Shown here: one piece after another, positions 46,750 through 55,658 of the stretch
Layout of the letters: the number at the start of each line of letters is the position of its first letter
How positions within the stretch are numbered: the stretch's first letter is position 1
Assembly (NCBI GenBank): GCA_963727015.1
Contig: CAVSEV010000005.1
Coordinates: forward strand, 682,001 to 746,000
DNA from: DATFVJ01 sp963727015
Lineage (GTDB): Bacteria > Actinomycetota > Actinomycetes > Streptosporangiales > Streptosporangiaceae
Direction of reading: 5' to 3'
Length of the DNA stretch: 64,000 nucleotides
Made by a program: the position numbers and the translations under genes
Notes under the pieces: model-generated
The model's database searches: none
What the model was told of the DNA's origin: nothing
The model's input: only the letters and a program-made list of their open reading frames with translations

Positions 46750-49113
46750 TCAGGCCCGGGCATCCGTTCCCGGCGGTGTCGCCAGCCGGCTGAGCACGTC
46801 GGGCAGCGCTCCCTCAGCCACCACGGTCAGCCGCGTGGTTGCCCGGGTCATCGCGACGTAAAGGTCATGACCGCCCATGGGTGACTGGGCCAGGATCTCG
46901 CCAGGCGCGACGACCACCACCGCGTCGAATTCAAGGCCCTTGGACTGCGGCACCGTGAGGACCACCACCGGGGAGTCGAGGGCGTCAGCAGGCTCGGCTA
47001 CGGCGGCGGCTTCTGCAGGACCCGCCGTGGCGGCGGCGTCGGATATGAGCGCGGCAATCTCGGCGTGCCTGGCATCGGCTGTGATAACCGCCAGGCGGCC
47101 ATCACCGATTTCCGTCAGTTCCGCTTTCACCAGGCCGGCCAGGGCATCAGCGAGTTCGGGGCCTGTGGTGAGCAGCGCGCGCGGCGCGGCCTCGCCGCTG
47201 CGCACAGATTCCGGCAGCTCCTGCTCGGGCGCCACGGCCTTCAGCACGTCGGCCGCGACCTCCATGATTTCCGCCGAGGTCCGGTAGTTGACGGTCAAGC
47301 GCTCCTCGCGCCAGCGGCCCTTGACATACCGATCGAGCATCTCGCCCCACGACCGCGCGCCCGCGGCCGAACTGCGTTGCGCGATGTCGCCCACGACGGT
47401 CAGCGAGCGGGTCGGGACTCTGCGCATCACCGTCCGCCACGCCATTGCCGACAGTTCCTGTGCCTCGTCCACGATGACGTGGCCGTATGCCCAGCCGCGA
47501 TCGCCCGCCGCCCGCTCGGCCGTGGTCGTGGACGCGCCGCCGCCGCGGTGGCGTTCCGCCAGCGTGCGGGCTTCCATCACGCCAAGTTCCGACAGCCCGG
47601 TCAGCTCGAGTACGCCGTAGGCGTACTCCTCCTCCGCGCGGCGTTCCCTTTCCGCCTGCCGCCGCATCGCCCGCGCCGCCGTGTCGTCCTCGCCGAGCAG
47701 CCAGGCGGCCTCGTCGAGCAGCGGAACATCGCCGGTCGTCCACGGCGACGCGGCTGGCCGCAGGACCGCCTGCTGCTCCTGCGGCGACAAGCCGCCCTTA
47801 CCCGACGCTGCGGAGCGCAGCCGGCCTGCGTCGGAAAGGAGTTCTGAGATCAGCCGCTCAGGGGTGAGGAACGGCCACAGCCTGTCAAGCGCCTGGCGCA
47901 CTGCATCCTGCTCCCACAGCCCCGACCGCAGGTACGGCAGATCGTCGGTGTCAACCGGCCTGTCCAGCTGCCCCGCTTCCGCGCGCACGAGTGCGGTGAG
48001 CATTTCCTGGACGAACAGCTTGCGCGACACGTTGTGTGGCCTGCGCAGCGCCCGCGCGCGGTCCCGGGCGCGGGCGCAGATGTCACTTGGCAGCCGCAGG
48101 GTCAAGTCCTCGGTCACGATCTCCAGACCGCCGCGTGGTACACGCTGACGGGCGCGCACGGCGGCCTTGACGACGGCCGCCATCCGCAGGTCGCCCTTGA
48201 CGACCGCCGCCGCCGGCCCGTCGGCGGCCATGGCCCGCACACCTGGGTGCAACTCGCCGACGGTGGCGAGTACCACGTCCGTCTCGCCGAGCGATGGCAG
48301 CACCTGGCTGATGTAGCGGAGGAACATCGCGTTAGGTCCCACCACGAGAACGCCACGGCGCTCCAGCGTGCCGCGGTGCGCGTAGAGCAGGTAGGCGGCG
48401 CGGTGCAGCGCGGCCACGGTCTTGCCGGTGCCTGGGCCGCCCTGGACCACAAGGGCTCCGGGCAGGCCGGAGCGGATCACCCGGTCCTGCTCGGTCTGAA
48501 TGGTCGCGACCACCTCGCTCATCCGGCCCGTCCGCCCGCGGCGCAGCGCCGCCATCAGCGCGGCCTCGCCGACCAGCGTGCGGCGGTCGGTCTCGGCCAT
48601 CCGGTCGAGGTCGAACACCTCGTCGTCAATGCCGACGACCGTCCGGGCCCGCGTGTGCAAGTGACGCCGGCGTACCAGCGATCCTGGATCGTTTGGAGTG
48701 GCGGTGTAGAAGGGACGCGCGGCCGGGGCTCGCCAGTCGATCAGGACGAGCTGGTTCTGCTCGCCACGCAGCCCGATCCGGCCGATGTAGTAGGTATCGC
48801 CCTCGGTGTCGTCGATCCGGCCGAAGCACAGGCCGCGTTCGACCCCCGATAGCTGGGCGAGCCGGCGGGCGTGCTCGACGGCGGACACCTCGCGTTCGAT
48901 CCTGGCCTGGTGGGTCCCTCCTTGTCCGCCGCGACCGTGTGCTTCACGCAGCGCTGCTTCGGCCCGTTCCCGCGCGATGTCGAGACGTTCATACAGCATC
49001 GAGACATGGGCCTGTTCAACCCGGAGCGCCCCGGTGCGGGCAGATTCAGTTTGCCGGCGTTCCATTTTCTTGATATAATCCCGGTGGTTGATTTCGGCCG
49101 GATCTTTCTCCAT
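46750..49113 (-). CDS. HelD-like superfamily 1 helicase/ATPase
   Basis: A 787-residue UvrD/HelD-like ATPase. The N-terminal ~100 residues form a charged coiled coil (HVSMLYERLDIARERAEAAL), as in HelD proteins that enter RNA polymerase. Walker A is VVQGGPGTGKTVAALH, Walker B is VIVDEAQELSAM, and SF1 motifs VTVNYRTSAEI (approx.), VPQSKGLEFDAV and DLYVAMTRATTRL follow. HelD recycles stalled RNA polymerase, and some actinobacterial relatives protect against rifampicin; which subgroup this is cannot be said here. The start is uncertain: I use the ATG at 49113, since earlier codons continue the repeat-derived tail of the neighbouring gene. It lies 23 bases after the metallophosphoesterase stop. Confidence 0.87.
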   Translation of the reverse strand: MEKDPAEINHRDYIKKMERRQTESARTGALRVEQAHVSMLYERLDIARERAEAALREAHGRGGQGGTHQARIEREVSAVEHARRLAQLSGVERGLCFGRIDDTEGDTYYIGRIGLRGEQNQLVLIDWRAPAARPFYTATPNDPGSLVRRRHLHTRARTVVGIDDEVFDLDRMAETDRRTLVGEAALMAALRRGRTGRMSEVVATIQTEQDRVIRSGLPGALVVQGGPGTGKTVAALHRAAYLLYAHRGTLERRGVLVVGPNAMFLRYISQVLPSLGETDVVLATVGELHPGVRAMAADGPAAAVVKGDLRMAAVVKAAVRARQRVPRGGLEIVTEDLTLRLPSDICARARDRARALRRPHNVSRKLFVQEMLTALVRAEAGQLDRPVDTDDLPYLRSGLWEQDAVRQALDRLWPFLTPERLISELLSDAGRLRSAASGKGGLSPQEQQAVLRPAASPWTTGDVPLLDEAAWLLGEDDTAARAMRRQAERERRAEEEYAYGVLELTGLSELGVMEARTLAERHRGGGASTTTAERAAGDRGWAYGHVIVDEAQELSAMAWRTVMRRVPTRSLTVVGDIAQRSSAAGARSWGEMLDRYVKGRWREERLTVNYRTSAEIMEVAADVLKAVAPEQELPESVRSGEAAPRALLTTGPELADALAGLVKAELTEIGDGRLAVITADARHAEIAALISDAAATAGPAEAAAVAEPADALDSPVVVLTVPQSKGLEFDAVVVVAPGEILAQSPMGGHDLYVAMTRATTRLTVVAEGALPDVLSRLATPPGTDARA

Positions 49114-49136
49114 TCCAACCAGGAAATTGTAGTCCC

Positions 49137-50558
49137 TTATTCCGCCGGGCATTCCGCCGGGCCTTGTTCCGCGGGGCCTTGTTCCACCTGGCCTTGTGCC
49201 ACCGGGCCCTGTTCCCCAATCCCGAGGCCGGACAGGTCCCGCAGCACGGTGTGGTTGCGGTCTGCGATCGTGCCAAGCGCGTAGTGCGGGAGGATCCCGA
49301 AGTACTCGGCCCGCGTGCGCTGGCTCCACTGCCTGGCCAGATCGCCCCGGATCTTGTAGAAGCTCACCAGGTAGCCGCCCGTGTACAGGCGCAGCAGCGA
49401 ATAGCCGCCCGGATACTCCTTGACCGCCGCGACCTCAAGGAATTCGGCCCCCTCCGGCCCGTTCGCCCTGGTTCGCTTATTCCTGTGGGTGTGCCCCGCG
49501 TGGTGCAGAAAGACCCCCGGTGCCCGCGCGTAGTGGGCCTCGAGTTCCCGCGCCTTTGCCTCGTCGAGATTGAAGCCGGGCCCGGCCGCTGTCGTGACGG
49601 CAGACTCGTAGGTGACCGGATGATGACCGAACACCAGGGTGGGCCGCTCCGGGTCGGCGCCGAGCCGGGCGCGCAGGTCGTCGAGCTGATCCTTGTCGAG
49701 GGTGCCGCTCGCCGCGTCCAGGGTCGTCGTGTCCAGCCCGATGACCCGCAGCCCGCCAGGCTCGTGTGAGCTGAGCTGCTGGCGCTGGCAGCCGAATACG
49801 TCGCCCCAGCAGTCGTAGTGTTCCCTGGTGCCCGGAACGAGCGTGCCCGTCGCGTAGCGCGATCCGGTGTGCGGGCGATCGTGGTTGCCGCGTACGACGA
49901 GGTAGTCCGTGCCGAGCCGCCCCCATCCGTCGAGAAGCTCGCGCACCCGGGCCACGTCCTGCGGCGCAGCTTCCGCGGTCATGTCACCCGCGACGAGCAG
50001 CGCTGCGGGGCTAGGCCGCCGGCGCAGGTCGGCAAGCATGCCGGCGAGCATCACCTCCGGGTACGGAGGCAGGCCAGGGTCCTGGCGGAATGCCTGCGGC
50101 CAGTCCGGGGCGACCACACCGCTGGTGGTCTCGCCGATGTGGGTGTCGCCCGCGAGCGCGACAGTGAACAGGTAATCGCCGGGCGGCGTGGCCAGGGTGG
50201 TGACCACGCCGGGAATGTCCAGGGAGCCATGCCGTCCTGGGAACTGCAGTGACGTCTGCGCCGCGGCCTGCCCCGCCGAGCGGGCCACATAGGCGTAGGG
50301 CCGCCCGGGCTCCAGGCCGGTCACCTCCGCGTAATGGAACGGCGTGGGCGTCGTGTCGTGCAGGACCGTCCGGAGCGTGGCGGGCCGGCCGGGTTCGCCA
50401 AGCAGCAGTTCGGTGTCCGCTGGGACCGGGGCTGGCTGGCCATACCGGTCGGACTCGGCGGGGGACCCAGTGAACCAGGTAATGATCACGCTGTCGTCGG
50501 TCACGGTTACGACTTCGAGGTCGCGAACGGAAATGGGTGGCGTCGGCATATGGGACAC
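49137..50558 (-). CDS. Purple-acid-phosphatase-like metallophosphoesterase with N-terminal FN3-type domain
   Basis: A 473-residue protein. The N-terminal ~105 residues are an Ig/FN3-like sandwich (ISVRDLEVVTVTDDSVIITW). The catalytic domain has the dinuclear metal motifs: VALAGDTHIGE, LLVAGDMTAE, VVRGNHDRPH, VFGHHPVTY and HHAGHTHRN. No signal peptide is visible, so it is probably cytoplasmic. The last ~25 residues (EQGPVAQGQVEQGPAEQGPA) are a short tandem repeat. The GTG at 50558 or the ATG at 50549 may be the start. The helD-like gene follows in the same direction, suggesting a shared transcript. Confidence 0.82.
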   Translation of the reverse strand: MSHMPTPPISVRDLEVVTVTDDSVIITWFTGSPAESDRYGQPAPVPADTELLLGEPGRPATLRTVLHDTTPTPFHYAEVTGLEPGRPYAYVARSAGQAAAQTSLQFPGRHGSLDIPGVVTTLATPPGDYLFTVALAGDTHIGETTSGVVAPDWPQAFRQDPGLPPYPEVMLAGMLADLRRRPSPAALLVAGDMTAEAAPQDVARVRELLDGWGRLGTDYLVVRGNHDRPHTGSRYATGTLVPGTREHYDCWGDVFGCQRQQLSSHEPGGLRVIGLDTTTLDAASGTLDKDQLDDLRARLGADPERPTLVFGHHPVTYESAVTTAAGPGFNLDEAKARELEAHYARAPGVFLHHAGHTHRNKRTRANGPEGAEFLEVAAVKEYPGGYSLLRLYTGGYLVSFYKIRGDLARQWSQRTRAEYFGILPHYALGTIADRNHTVLRDLSGLGIGEQGPVAQGQVEQGPAEQGPAECPAE

Positions 50559-50603
50559 ATAACCAGGTGCAGTGGATCACGTGTTAGTGGTCGTGACAGA
50601 CCA

Positions 50604-51431
50604 CTAAGTGCCGCATCGAGGCTTACTCGTGCCTGGAGACCGCACCCACGCATCACCTCGCTTGCCACCGAAGTAGACGACCGCGTGTGCGACCCCAAAA
50701 AACCTGCTGGTGGTTTCGTCTTTGCACGTGACGCGCGTCAGGTCGCCGCCCAGATGACTTCCCGCGGCCGCCTTGGCCGTGGTCTGGGCCTGCCTGTGAT
50801 CGTAAAACAGCCCCGACTTCCACAGCGTGACCTGCAGCGATATGTCACGGACCGGACGCTTGCAGGCAAGGTATGCGCTGACGCCCGCCGCATGGAGCCA
50901 GCGGTTATGGCTGCGGAAACCGGCGACGCGCACGTCACCGATGTGCACCTGGCAGCTCGGGTCGGGGCGGCCAAGGTGCATCCGGGTCCGCTCATAGGCG
51001 GGGGGTGATAGGGCCGATTCGTGCCGCGAGCGGACGCGGTCGCTGCGGCGCGCATGGGCCCCACTGTCCATCCAGTGCACCCCTACCACACGGTTCATCC
51101 GGGCCATGGTGTCCACCTGGTCCGCATGCGCCACGCTGTCCGCCTGATTCGAACGAGCCACGCTGTCCACTTCATTCACACGCACCACGCTGTCCGCCTC
51201 ATTCACACGCGCCGTGCTGCCCACTTGATGAGCGCGGGCCATGCTGTCCACTTGATGAGCGCGGGCCATGCTGTCCACCTGACTCACACGCGCCATGCTG
51301 CTCATCCGGTCCACGCGGTCCAATGGCGCCGCCGCCACGACGCGGGCGGCGGCCACCGGCCCCGCCAGCACCAGGAGCGCAGCCAGCACGGGGACCACGG
51401 TCGCCCGCACGTCGCGGCTCGGCCGCATCAT
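50604..51431 (-). CDS. Secreted protein with nonapeptide repeats and a cysteine-bearing C-terminal domain
   Basis: A 275-residue exported protein. A signal peptide covers residues 1-35 (VRATVVPVLAALLVLAGPVA). Residues 43-114 are eight nonapeptides of the pattern VDSMARAHQ (variants VNEADSVVR, SNQADSVAH), coded by 27-bp units at 51090-51305. The C-terminal ~120 residues (CQVHIGDVRVAGF...VTLWKSGLFYDH...AHAVVYFGGKR) resemble a small beta-rich domain with four cysteines found in secreted actinobacterial proteins. The repeat is likely a rod or coiled coil. The ATG pair at 51431/51428 follows CAGGGC. Function unknown. Confidence 0.6.
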   Translation of the reverse strand: MMRPSRDVRATVVPVLAALLVLAGPVAAARVVAAAPLDRVDRMSSMARVSQVDSMARAHQVDSMARAHQVGSTARVNEADSVVRVNEVDSVARSNQADSVAHADQVDTMARMNRVVGVHWMDSGAHARRSDRVRSRHESALSPPAYERTRMHLGRPDPSCQVHIGDVRVAGFRSHNRWLHAAGVSAYLACKRPVRDISLQVTLWKSGLFYDHRQAQTTAKAAAGSHLGGDLTRVTCKDETTSRFFGVAHAVVYFGGKRGDAWVRSPGTSKPRCGT

Positions 51432-51705
51432 ATGCCCTGATCACCCCTTCACCTCAGTGCCGATTCACCTGTGCTCACCTCTGTGCCGAATTCCTGAACG
51501 CGCATTCCTGGGCAAGCACTCCCGCGCGGTCTGGGCGGCCTTACCGGGGCGCGTTCAAGCCGCGAATTATCCTATATTGCCGAAATAGCCCGCATAACCG
51601 ATATGACCTTTTGCCGCCCGCACCGGCCTGGCGGCATCGAACAACGTCGTCTAGGCTGAGTGTTTCACTAGCCCTTACGTTAACGCCTTCTTGGGGGTGG
51701 CGTTG

Positions 51706-52230
51706 GTGCGCGATTACCCCATTTACAGCGCGATTGTCTTCGGTGCGCTCATCCTGCTCGGCTGGTGGCGAGCGCGCGGCGTGGCTGAACGCGTCGGCGC
51801 CGTGTTGTGGGTGTTCGCGGCCGCTGCGGCGGCATTTTCGGCTGGCCAGTTCTTTGTCGCGCCGCGGGCACGGCCGAGCCTGCATGATGTTCAGCCGGGC
51901 GTGTCGGTCCTGTATCACGCGGTCAGCGGCTTCCCGCCGCCGAGTGGAGCGGCCGCCATGGCCGGCGCGGTGGCGGGAGGATTGTTCTTCGTGCATCGCC
52001 GTCTCGGCATCGCCGCTGCCGGGGCTGCCGCGGCCATGGCCTTGTTCCAGGTGTGCGTGGTCGCGTATTCCTGGCAGGATGTCGTCGCTGGCCTCGTATT
52101 TGGCGTCGCGATCGTGCTCGGCGGATATGCGGTGCTCGCCGACGCGCTCACCCGCGGCGGCCGCTTTCTTGTCGGCCTCGCGGCCGCGCGCCGCGGCCGC
52201 CTCGCCGGTGCCGCCGGGCGGGTGAGGTAG
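51706..52230 (+). CDS. PAP2-like membrane protein lacking the usual catalytic histidines
   Basis: A 174-residue protein with five or six hydrophobic segments. The order RARPSLHD..., GFPPPSGAAAMAGAVAG and VVAYSWQDVVAGLVFG mirrors the three PAP2/undecaprenyl-diphosphatase motifs (RP, PSGH, and the terminal H-x3-D). The PSGH histidine is Ala, and the third-motif histidine is Trp-Gln. It may therefore be catalytically dead or have another role. The GTG at 51706 follows GGGGGTGG and is preferred to the TTG at 51691. The upstream 260 bases are AT-richer and likely hold divergent promoters. Confidence 0.55.
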   Translation: MRDYPIYSAIVFGALILLGWWRARGVAERVGAVLWVFAAAAAAFSAGQFFVAPRARPSLHDVQPGVSVLYHAVSGFPPPSGAAAMAGAVAGGLFFVHRRLGIAAAGAAAAMALFQVCVVAYSWQDVVAGLVFGVAIVLGGYAVLADALTRGGRFLVGLAAARRGRLAGAAGRVR

Positions 52231-52289
52231 GTAACGGCGGGCGCGGCCAAGCGCTTGGCCGGATCGGTTACGATCCGCCGGCACGGGCG

Positions 52290-53408
52290 TCAGCCGCCCA
52301 GGTAGCGCGGGTTAATGGCGACCTCAGGAATCCTGAGGCCGGTCCCTGCGATGCTGAACAGCCACGACGGCACCAATACCGGCTGGCCACGGTCGTAGCT
52401 GAGCGAAAGCCCGTAATCGGCACCTGTCACCTGGACCACGCGGATCGCGCCCGGCGTGCCGCAGAGCGCGTCAGGATCGAACGGGCACATGACCTGTGGC
52501 AGGTGGGCGCCGGGCATCGGGTGGGCGGATTGCGCCAGCCGGTCGAATGCCTGCCGCGCCCCGGTCAGCGGGTAGGCCGAACCACGTGCCGGGTGGCTCA
52601 GCCACCCGCTGGCCTGCGTGATCGGGCCGCCTGGGTCGAAGCCGACCGTGGTGGTAAAGCCTGCCGTCGGCAGCGCGTCTACGGCTGGGTCGGCGGACAC
52701 GAACGTGTACGAGCCGATCGTCGAGATGCGCAGCGGCGATCCGGCCACTCCGGCCGCCTGCAGGACAGGCCTGGCCACGGCCTGCGGCGGTTCCGGTTCG
52801 AACGGCTCGAGCTGGCCGGGCTTCAGCGGGCACATCCGGTCGAGCGCGGTGGGCACGGCCGGCCGGGCGTGGGACCCGGTGCTCGCGCTGGAACCTGCCG
52901 CGGCGATGGCCGGCGATGCCCTGGGCACCTGGAGAACCGGGCCGCCGCACCGCGGGACTGCAGACGCGCCGACATACGTCCAGCGCAGGCCGGGGCCGTT
53001 GATGACCTGCAACGTCCCGGTTCCTGTCACCCGCCATCCGCCTGTCACGCGCTGCGGCGAGCCGGACAGGTGCAGCGCGGCAGCGAGCGCGCGCACGGTC
53101 TGCCCGGGGGCCTGACCGCCTGGCAGCGTCCTGATGTCGCCGCTGGCAGGCCCGGTGGCAGGCAGCCGGCCCGTCAGCTTTACCTGCGCCCAGGAGGCCG
53201 CGCCCGGTGGTGCCGGCGAAGGCGTGATCAGCGTGGTCCTGCCTGGCGGCGCGGTCGCGCCCGGCGTGGGCGCCGCAGAACTGGCGAGGCGGAGCGGCTG
53301 TGGCGCCGCCTGCCCCGGCGCGGTGCCCGCTTGTGAGCCGCACCCGGCCGCGCCGAGAGCGACGAGTGCGGCCGCCGCTGTCGCAATGGCAAGCCGTGCG
53401 GGGGTCAT
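52290..53408 (-). CDS. Putative lipoprotein of unknown function
   Basis: A 372-residue exported protein. The lipobox is VALGAAGC (Cys at residue 23), then a Pro/Ala/Thr-rich linker to about residue 70. The globular part has strands such as WRVTGTGTLQVINGPGLRWTYV and YTFVSADPAVDALP, and two cysteine pairs (CGGPV...MCPLK and MCPFDPDALCG). The family is not recognised. It is divergent from proA, with about 115 bases between them. Confidence 0.65.
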   Translation of the reverse strand: MTPARLAIATAAAALVALGAAGCGSQAGTAPGQAAPQPLRLASSAAPTPGATAPPGRTTLITPSPAPPGAASWAQVKLTGRLPATGPASGDIRTLPGGQAPGQTVRALAAALHLSGSPQRVTGGWRVTGTGTLQVINGPGLRWTYVGASAVPRCGGPVLQVPRASPAIAAAGSSASTGSHARPAVPTALDRMCPLKPGQLEPFEPEPPQAVARPVLQAAGVAGSPLRISTIGSYTFVSADPAVDALPTAGFTTTVGFDPGGPITQASGWLSHPARGSAYPLTGARQAFDRLAQSAHPMPGAHLPQVMCPFDPDALCGTPGAIRVVQVTGADYGLSLSYDRGQPVLVPSWLFSIAGTGLRIPEVAINPRYLGG

Positions 53409-53511
53409 GTCTCTTGGACGCTGGGCGCATGCGAGCCGTTCCGGTCCTACGGCGGCGTGCGGCCGGGCCTGCTCCACGCCGGTTGGGCATCTGTGCCAAG
53501 TGCTCGCGCCG

Positions 53512-53517
53512 TAGGCT
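53512..53517 (+). promoter_or_regulatory. -10 box (TAGGCT) of the proA promoter
   Basis: TAGGCT, a 7-base gap, then GTG at 53525; the leaderless pattern. Confidence 0.45.
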
Positions 53518-53524
53518 CGGTGCT

Positions 53525-54778
53525 GTGATAGATGCGAGTACCGACGTCGCCGCCCGGGGTGCGGCGGCACGCAGCGGCGCGAGCAGCCTCGCGACCGCGA
53601 GTGAGACGACCATCGACGGCGCGCTGCGCCACATGGCGCGGCTGCTCGAGGTGGCCTCTCCCGCGCTCCTTGCGGCGAACAAGGAGGATGTCGGCGCGGG
53701 GGAGGCGGCTGGCCTTGGCCGCGGTCTCCTCGACAGGCTCCGGCTGGACACCGAACGCATCGGGCAGATGGCCCGTCAGATCGAGTTGCTTGCCTCGGTC
53801 CCGTTCCCCGCGGCAGCCGTTACGCTTAAGGATCTGCCAGGAGGGCTGCGGCTTGAGGAACGGCGAAAGCCGATCGGGCTGGTCGGCGCCAACTTCGAGG
53901 CCCGCCCGAACGTCACCGTGGACGTCGCGTCGCAGCTGCTGAAGTCACGGAACGCGGGTGTGCTGCGCACCGGAGCCGCGGCGCTGCGGTCCGCCGCGGC
54001 GCTGTTCGATGAGGTGATCTTGCCTTCGCTCGGCGCAGCGGGACTCGATCCCCGCGCGCTGCAGCTCGTCCGCACGCCTGACCGGCAGGCGGCGGTCGAG
54101 CTTGTCCGGCAGCCGCGGCTGATCCCGCTGGTGATCCTGCGCGGCAGCGGCGATACCACCCGGCTGCTCGCCGCCGAGGCTGCGCGCTGCGGCGTCAGGA
54201 CGCTCGCACACGCCGACGGCGGAGGCGTCCTGTATGTCGACCGCGCTGCCCGCGCCGAAGATACCGAACGGCTGATCATGGCGAGCCTGGACAGGCTCGG
54301 TGTATGCAACCGGCTGAACCTGCTGCTGATCTGTTCTCCCGTCTGGGACGACGTGCTGCCCACCGTCACGAGGGCGCTTGCGAGGGCCGGCGTCCGCCCG
54401 TCGCTGCCACCGCATGATCATCCGCGCGGTCACGAATGGGCGCTCGACACCGGGCAGGAGGCCACCGTGACCGTCGACGCCGCCGCGGGCCCGGCCGAGG
54501 CGGCCGAGATCGCGAACGTGGAGACGTCCGGGCTGGCGGCGGCCATCGTGACAGCAGATCCGCGGGCCGCGGCCACGTTCCTGAGTGCGTATCGCGGCAC
54601 CGGCGCGTTCTGGAACGCCAGCACCCGCCTGCTCGACGGCTTCAAGCTGCGCGGCGTGCCAGAGACCGGCATCAACGTAGACCACGTCCCGGGCCCGCGC
54701 GGACCCGTCACCTTCACCGATCTCTACCTCCGCCAGTACGTCGTCGTGCCGTCGCCGCCTGCCACTGACACGGACTGA
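53525..54778 (+). CDS. proA: Gamma-glutamyl phosphate reductase (glutamate-5-semialdehyde dehydrogenase)
   Basis: A 417-residue enzyme of proline synthesis, reducing gamma-glutamyl phosphate with NADPH. The N-terminal ALLAANKEDV, KPIGLVGANFEARPNVTVDVA, RTGAAALRSAAAL and HADGGGVLYVDRAA are family segments. The catalytic cysteine is in RLGVCNRLNLLLI, and the end has RDP-like TFTDLYLRQYVVV. Compared with E. coli ProA, VIYESRPNVT reads GANFEARPNVT. proB is not in the window. GTG start supported by the upstream -10 box. Confidence 0.93.
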   Translation: MIDASTDVAARGAAARSGASSLATASETTIDGALRHMARLLEVASPALLAANKEDVGAGEAAGLGRGLLDRLRLDTERIGQMARQIELLASVPFPAAAVTLKDLPGGLRLEERRKPIGLVGANFEARPNVTVDVASQLLKSRNAGVLRTGAAALRSAAALFDEVILPSLGAAGLDPRALQLVRTPDRQAAVELVRQPRLIPLVILRGSGDTTRLLAAEAARCGVRTLAHADGGGVLYVDRAARAEDTERLIMASLDRLGVCNRLNLLLICSPVWDDVLPTVTRALARAGVRPSLPPHDHPRGHEWALDTGQEATVTVDAAAGPAEAAEIANVETSGLAAAIVTADPRAAATFLSAYRGTGAFWNASTRLLDGFKLRGVPETGINVDHVPGPRGPVTFTDLYLRQYVVVPSPPATDTD

Positions 54779-54796
54779 GCAGGCGGTCAAAGCTCT

Positions 54797-54872
54797 GCCT
54801 TAACGGCTGCGCGGCGCGAACCGCGGCTGGGACTGCGGGGGATCCCAGGGGGTCGTCCCACCGGCCGGACGG
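54797..54872. repeat. GC-hairpin repeat family, degenerate copy
   Basis: CTCTGCCTTAACGGCTGCGC is followed by GCGGGGGATCCCAGGGGGTC, the same two blocks as other copies but in the opposite order. It lies between convergent proA and the exporter permease gene. Confidence 0.6.
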
Positions 54873-54881
54873 TGGCACAGC

Positions 54882-55658
54882 TCACGCGCGCCGGTACCGG
54901 ATAACCGCGATGGGTGTGAGGACAGCGAGCAGCAGCGCTGACCACCCGAGGGCAAGGGCGACGTCGCTGTTTGACCCGAGGATCAGTGCGCGCACAGCAT
55001 TGACCATCGGTGTGATCGGCTGGTACTTCGCGAATGGCTGCAGCCAGCCCGGCATCGTATCGACCGGGACGTAGGTGCTCGAAATGAACGCGAAGATAAA
55101 GGCGATCAGTGACAGGCCCTGCGCGGCCTGAGCATTGGCGGCAAACAGGCCGATGACGATGAAGACGACGGTGAACACGACGCCATAGCCGAGGCACAGG
55201 CCCAAGGCGGCCAGGCCGTCGAGCACCGTCCCGCCGAGGCGGAATCCGAACAGGAAGCCAAACGCGGCGGTGGCGAAGATCGACCACGCATTCGTGGTGG
55301 AGTCGGCGAGCGTGCGCCCGAGCACGATCGAGCGCCGCGGAATCGGGAGAGAGAGCAGCCTGTCGGTGAACCCCTGGACATGGTCCTCGGCCACTGCGAC
55401 GGCGATACCGCCCCCGGTGAACAGCACGATCGTGGCGACGTACCCAGGCACCAGGTAGTTGACGTAGTTCGACGCGCCAGCGTGGATGGCGCCGCCGAAC
55501 ACGTAACGGAAGCTGAACAGGAACAGTGCGGACTGGACGACGCCCATGACGCTCAGGCCGGGGGTGCGGAAATACTTCCGCAGCGTTCTGCGCGCGACCT
55601 CAAGGGTGGCTCGGGTCGTCCCAGGGGCTGCGATCGGGCGCGTGATCGTCTGGGTCAT
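54882..55658 (-). CDS. ABC-2 type (DrrB-like) exporter permease
   Basis: A 258-residue membrane protein with six predicted helices and the ABC-2 permease pattern: VARRTLRKYFRTPGLSVMGV, the ENL/EDHVQGFTDRLLSLPIPRRSIVLGR cytoplasmic loop (quoted in part), and YVPVDTMPGWLQPFAKYQPITP before the last helix. Such proteins pair with a DrrA-like ATPase to export drugs or lipids. The ATG overlaps the ATPase stop by four bases, so the three genes 57306-54882 form one operon. Confidence 0.9.
   Translation of the reverse strand: MTQTITRPIAAPGTTRATLEVARRTLRKYFRTPGLSVMGVVQSALFLFSFRYVFGGAIHAGASNYVNYLVPGYVATIVLFTGGGIAVAVAEDHVQGFTDRLLSLPIPRRSIVLGRTLADSTTNAWSIFATAAFGFLFGFRLGGTVLDGLAALGLCLGYGVVFTVVFIVIGLFAANAQAAQGLSLIAFIFAFISSTYVPVDTMPGWLQPFAKYQPITPMVNAVRALILGSNSDVALALGWSALLLAVLTPIAVIRYRRA

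Noticed and set aside
50999..52225. 406-codon plus-strand frame across the nonapeptide-repeat gene and the PAP2-like gene
   Set aside because: It is low-complexity (PHAPRCPP-type) and crosses two genes with better evidence.
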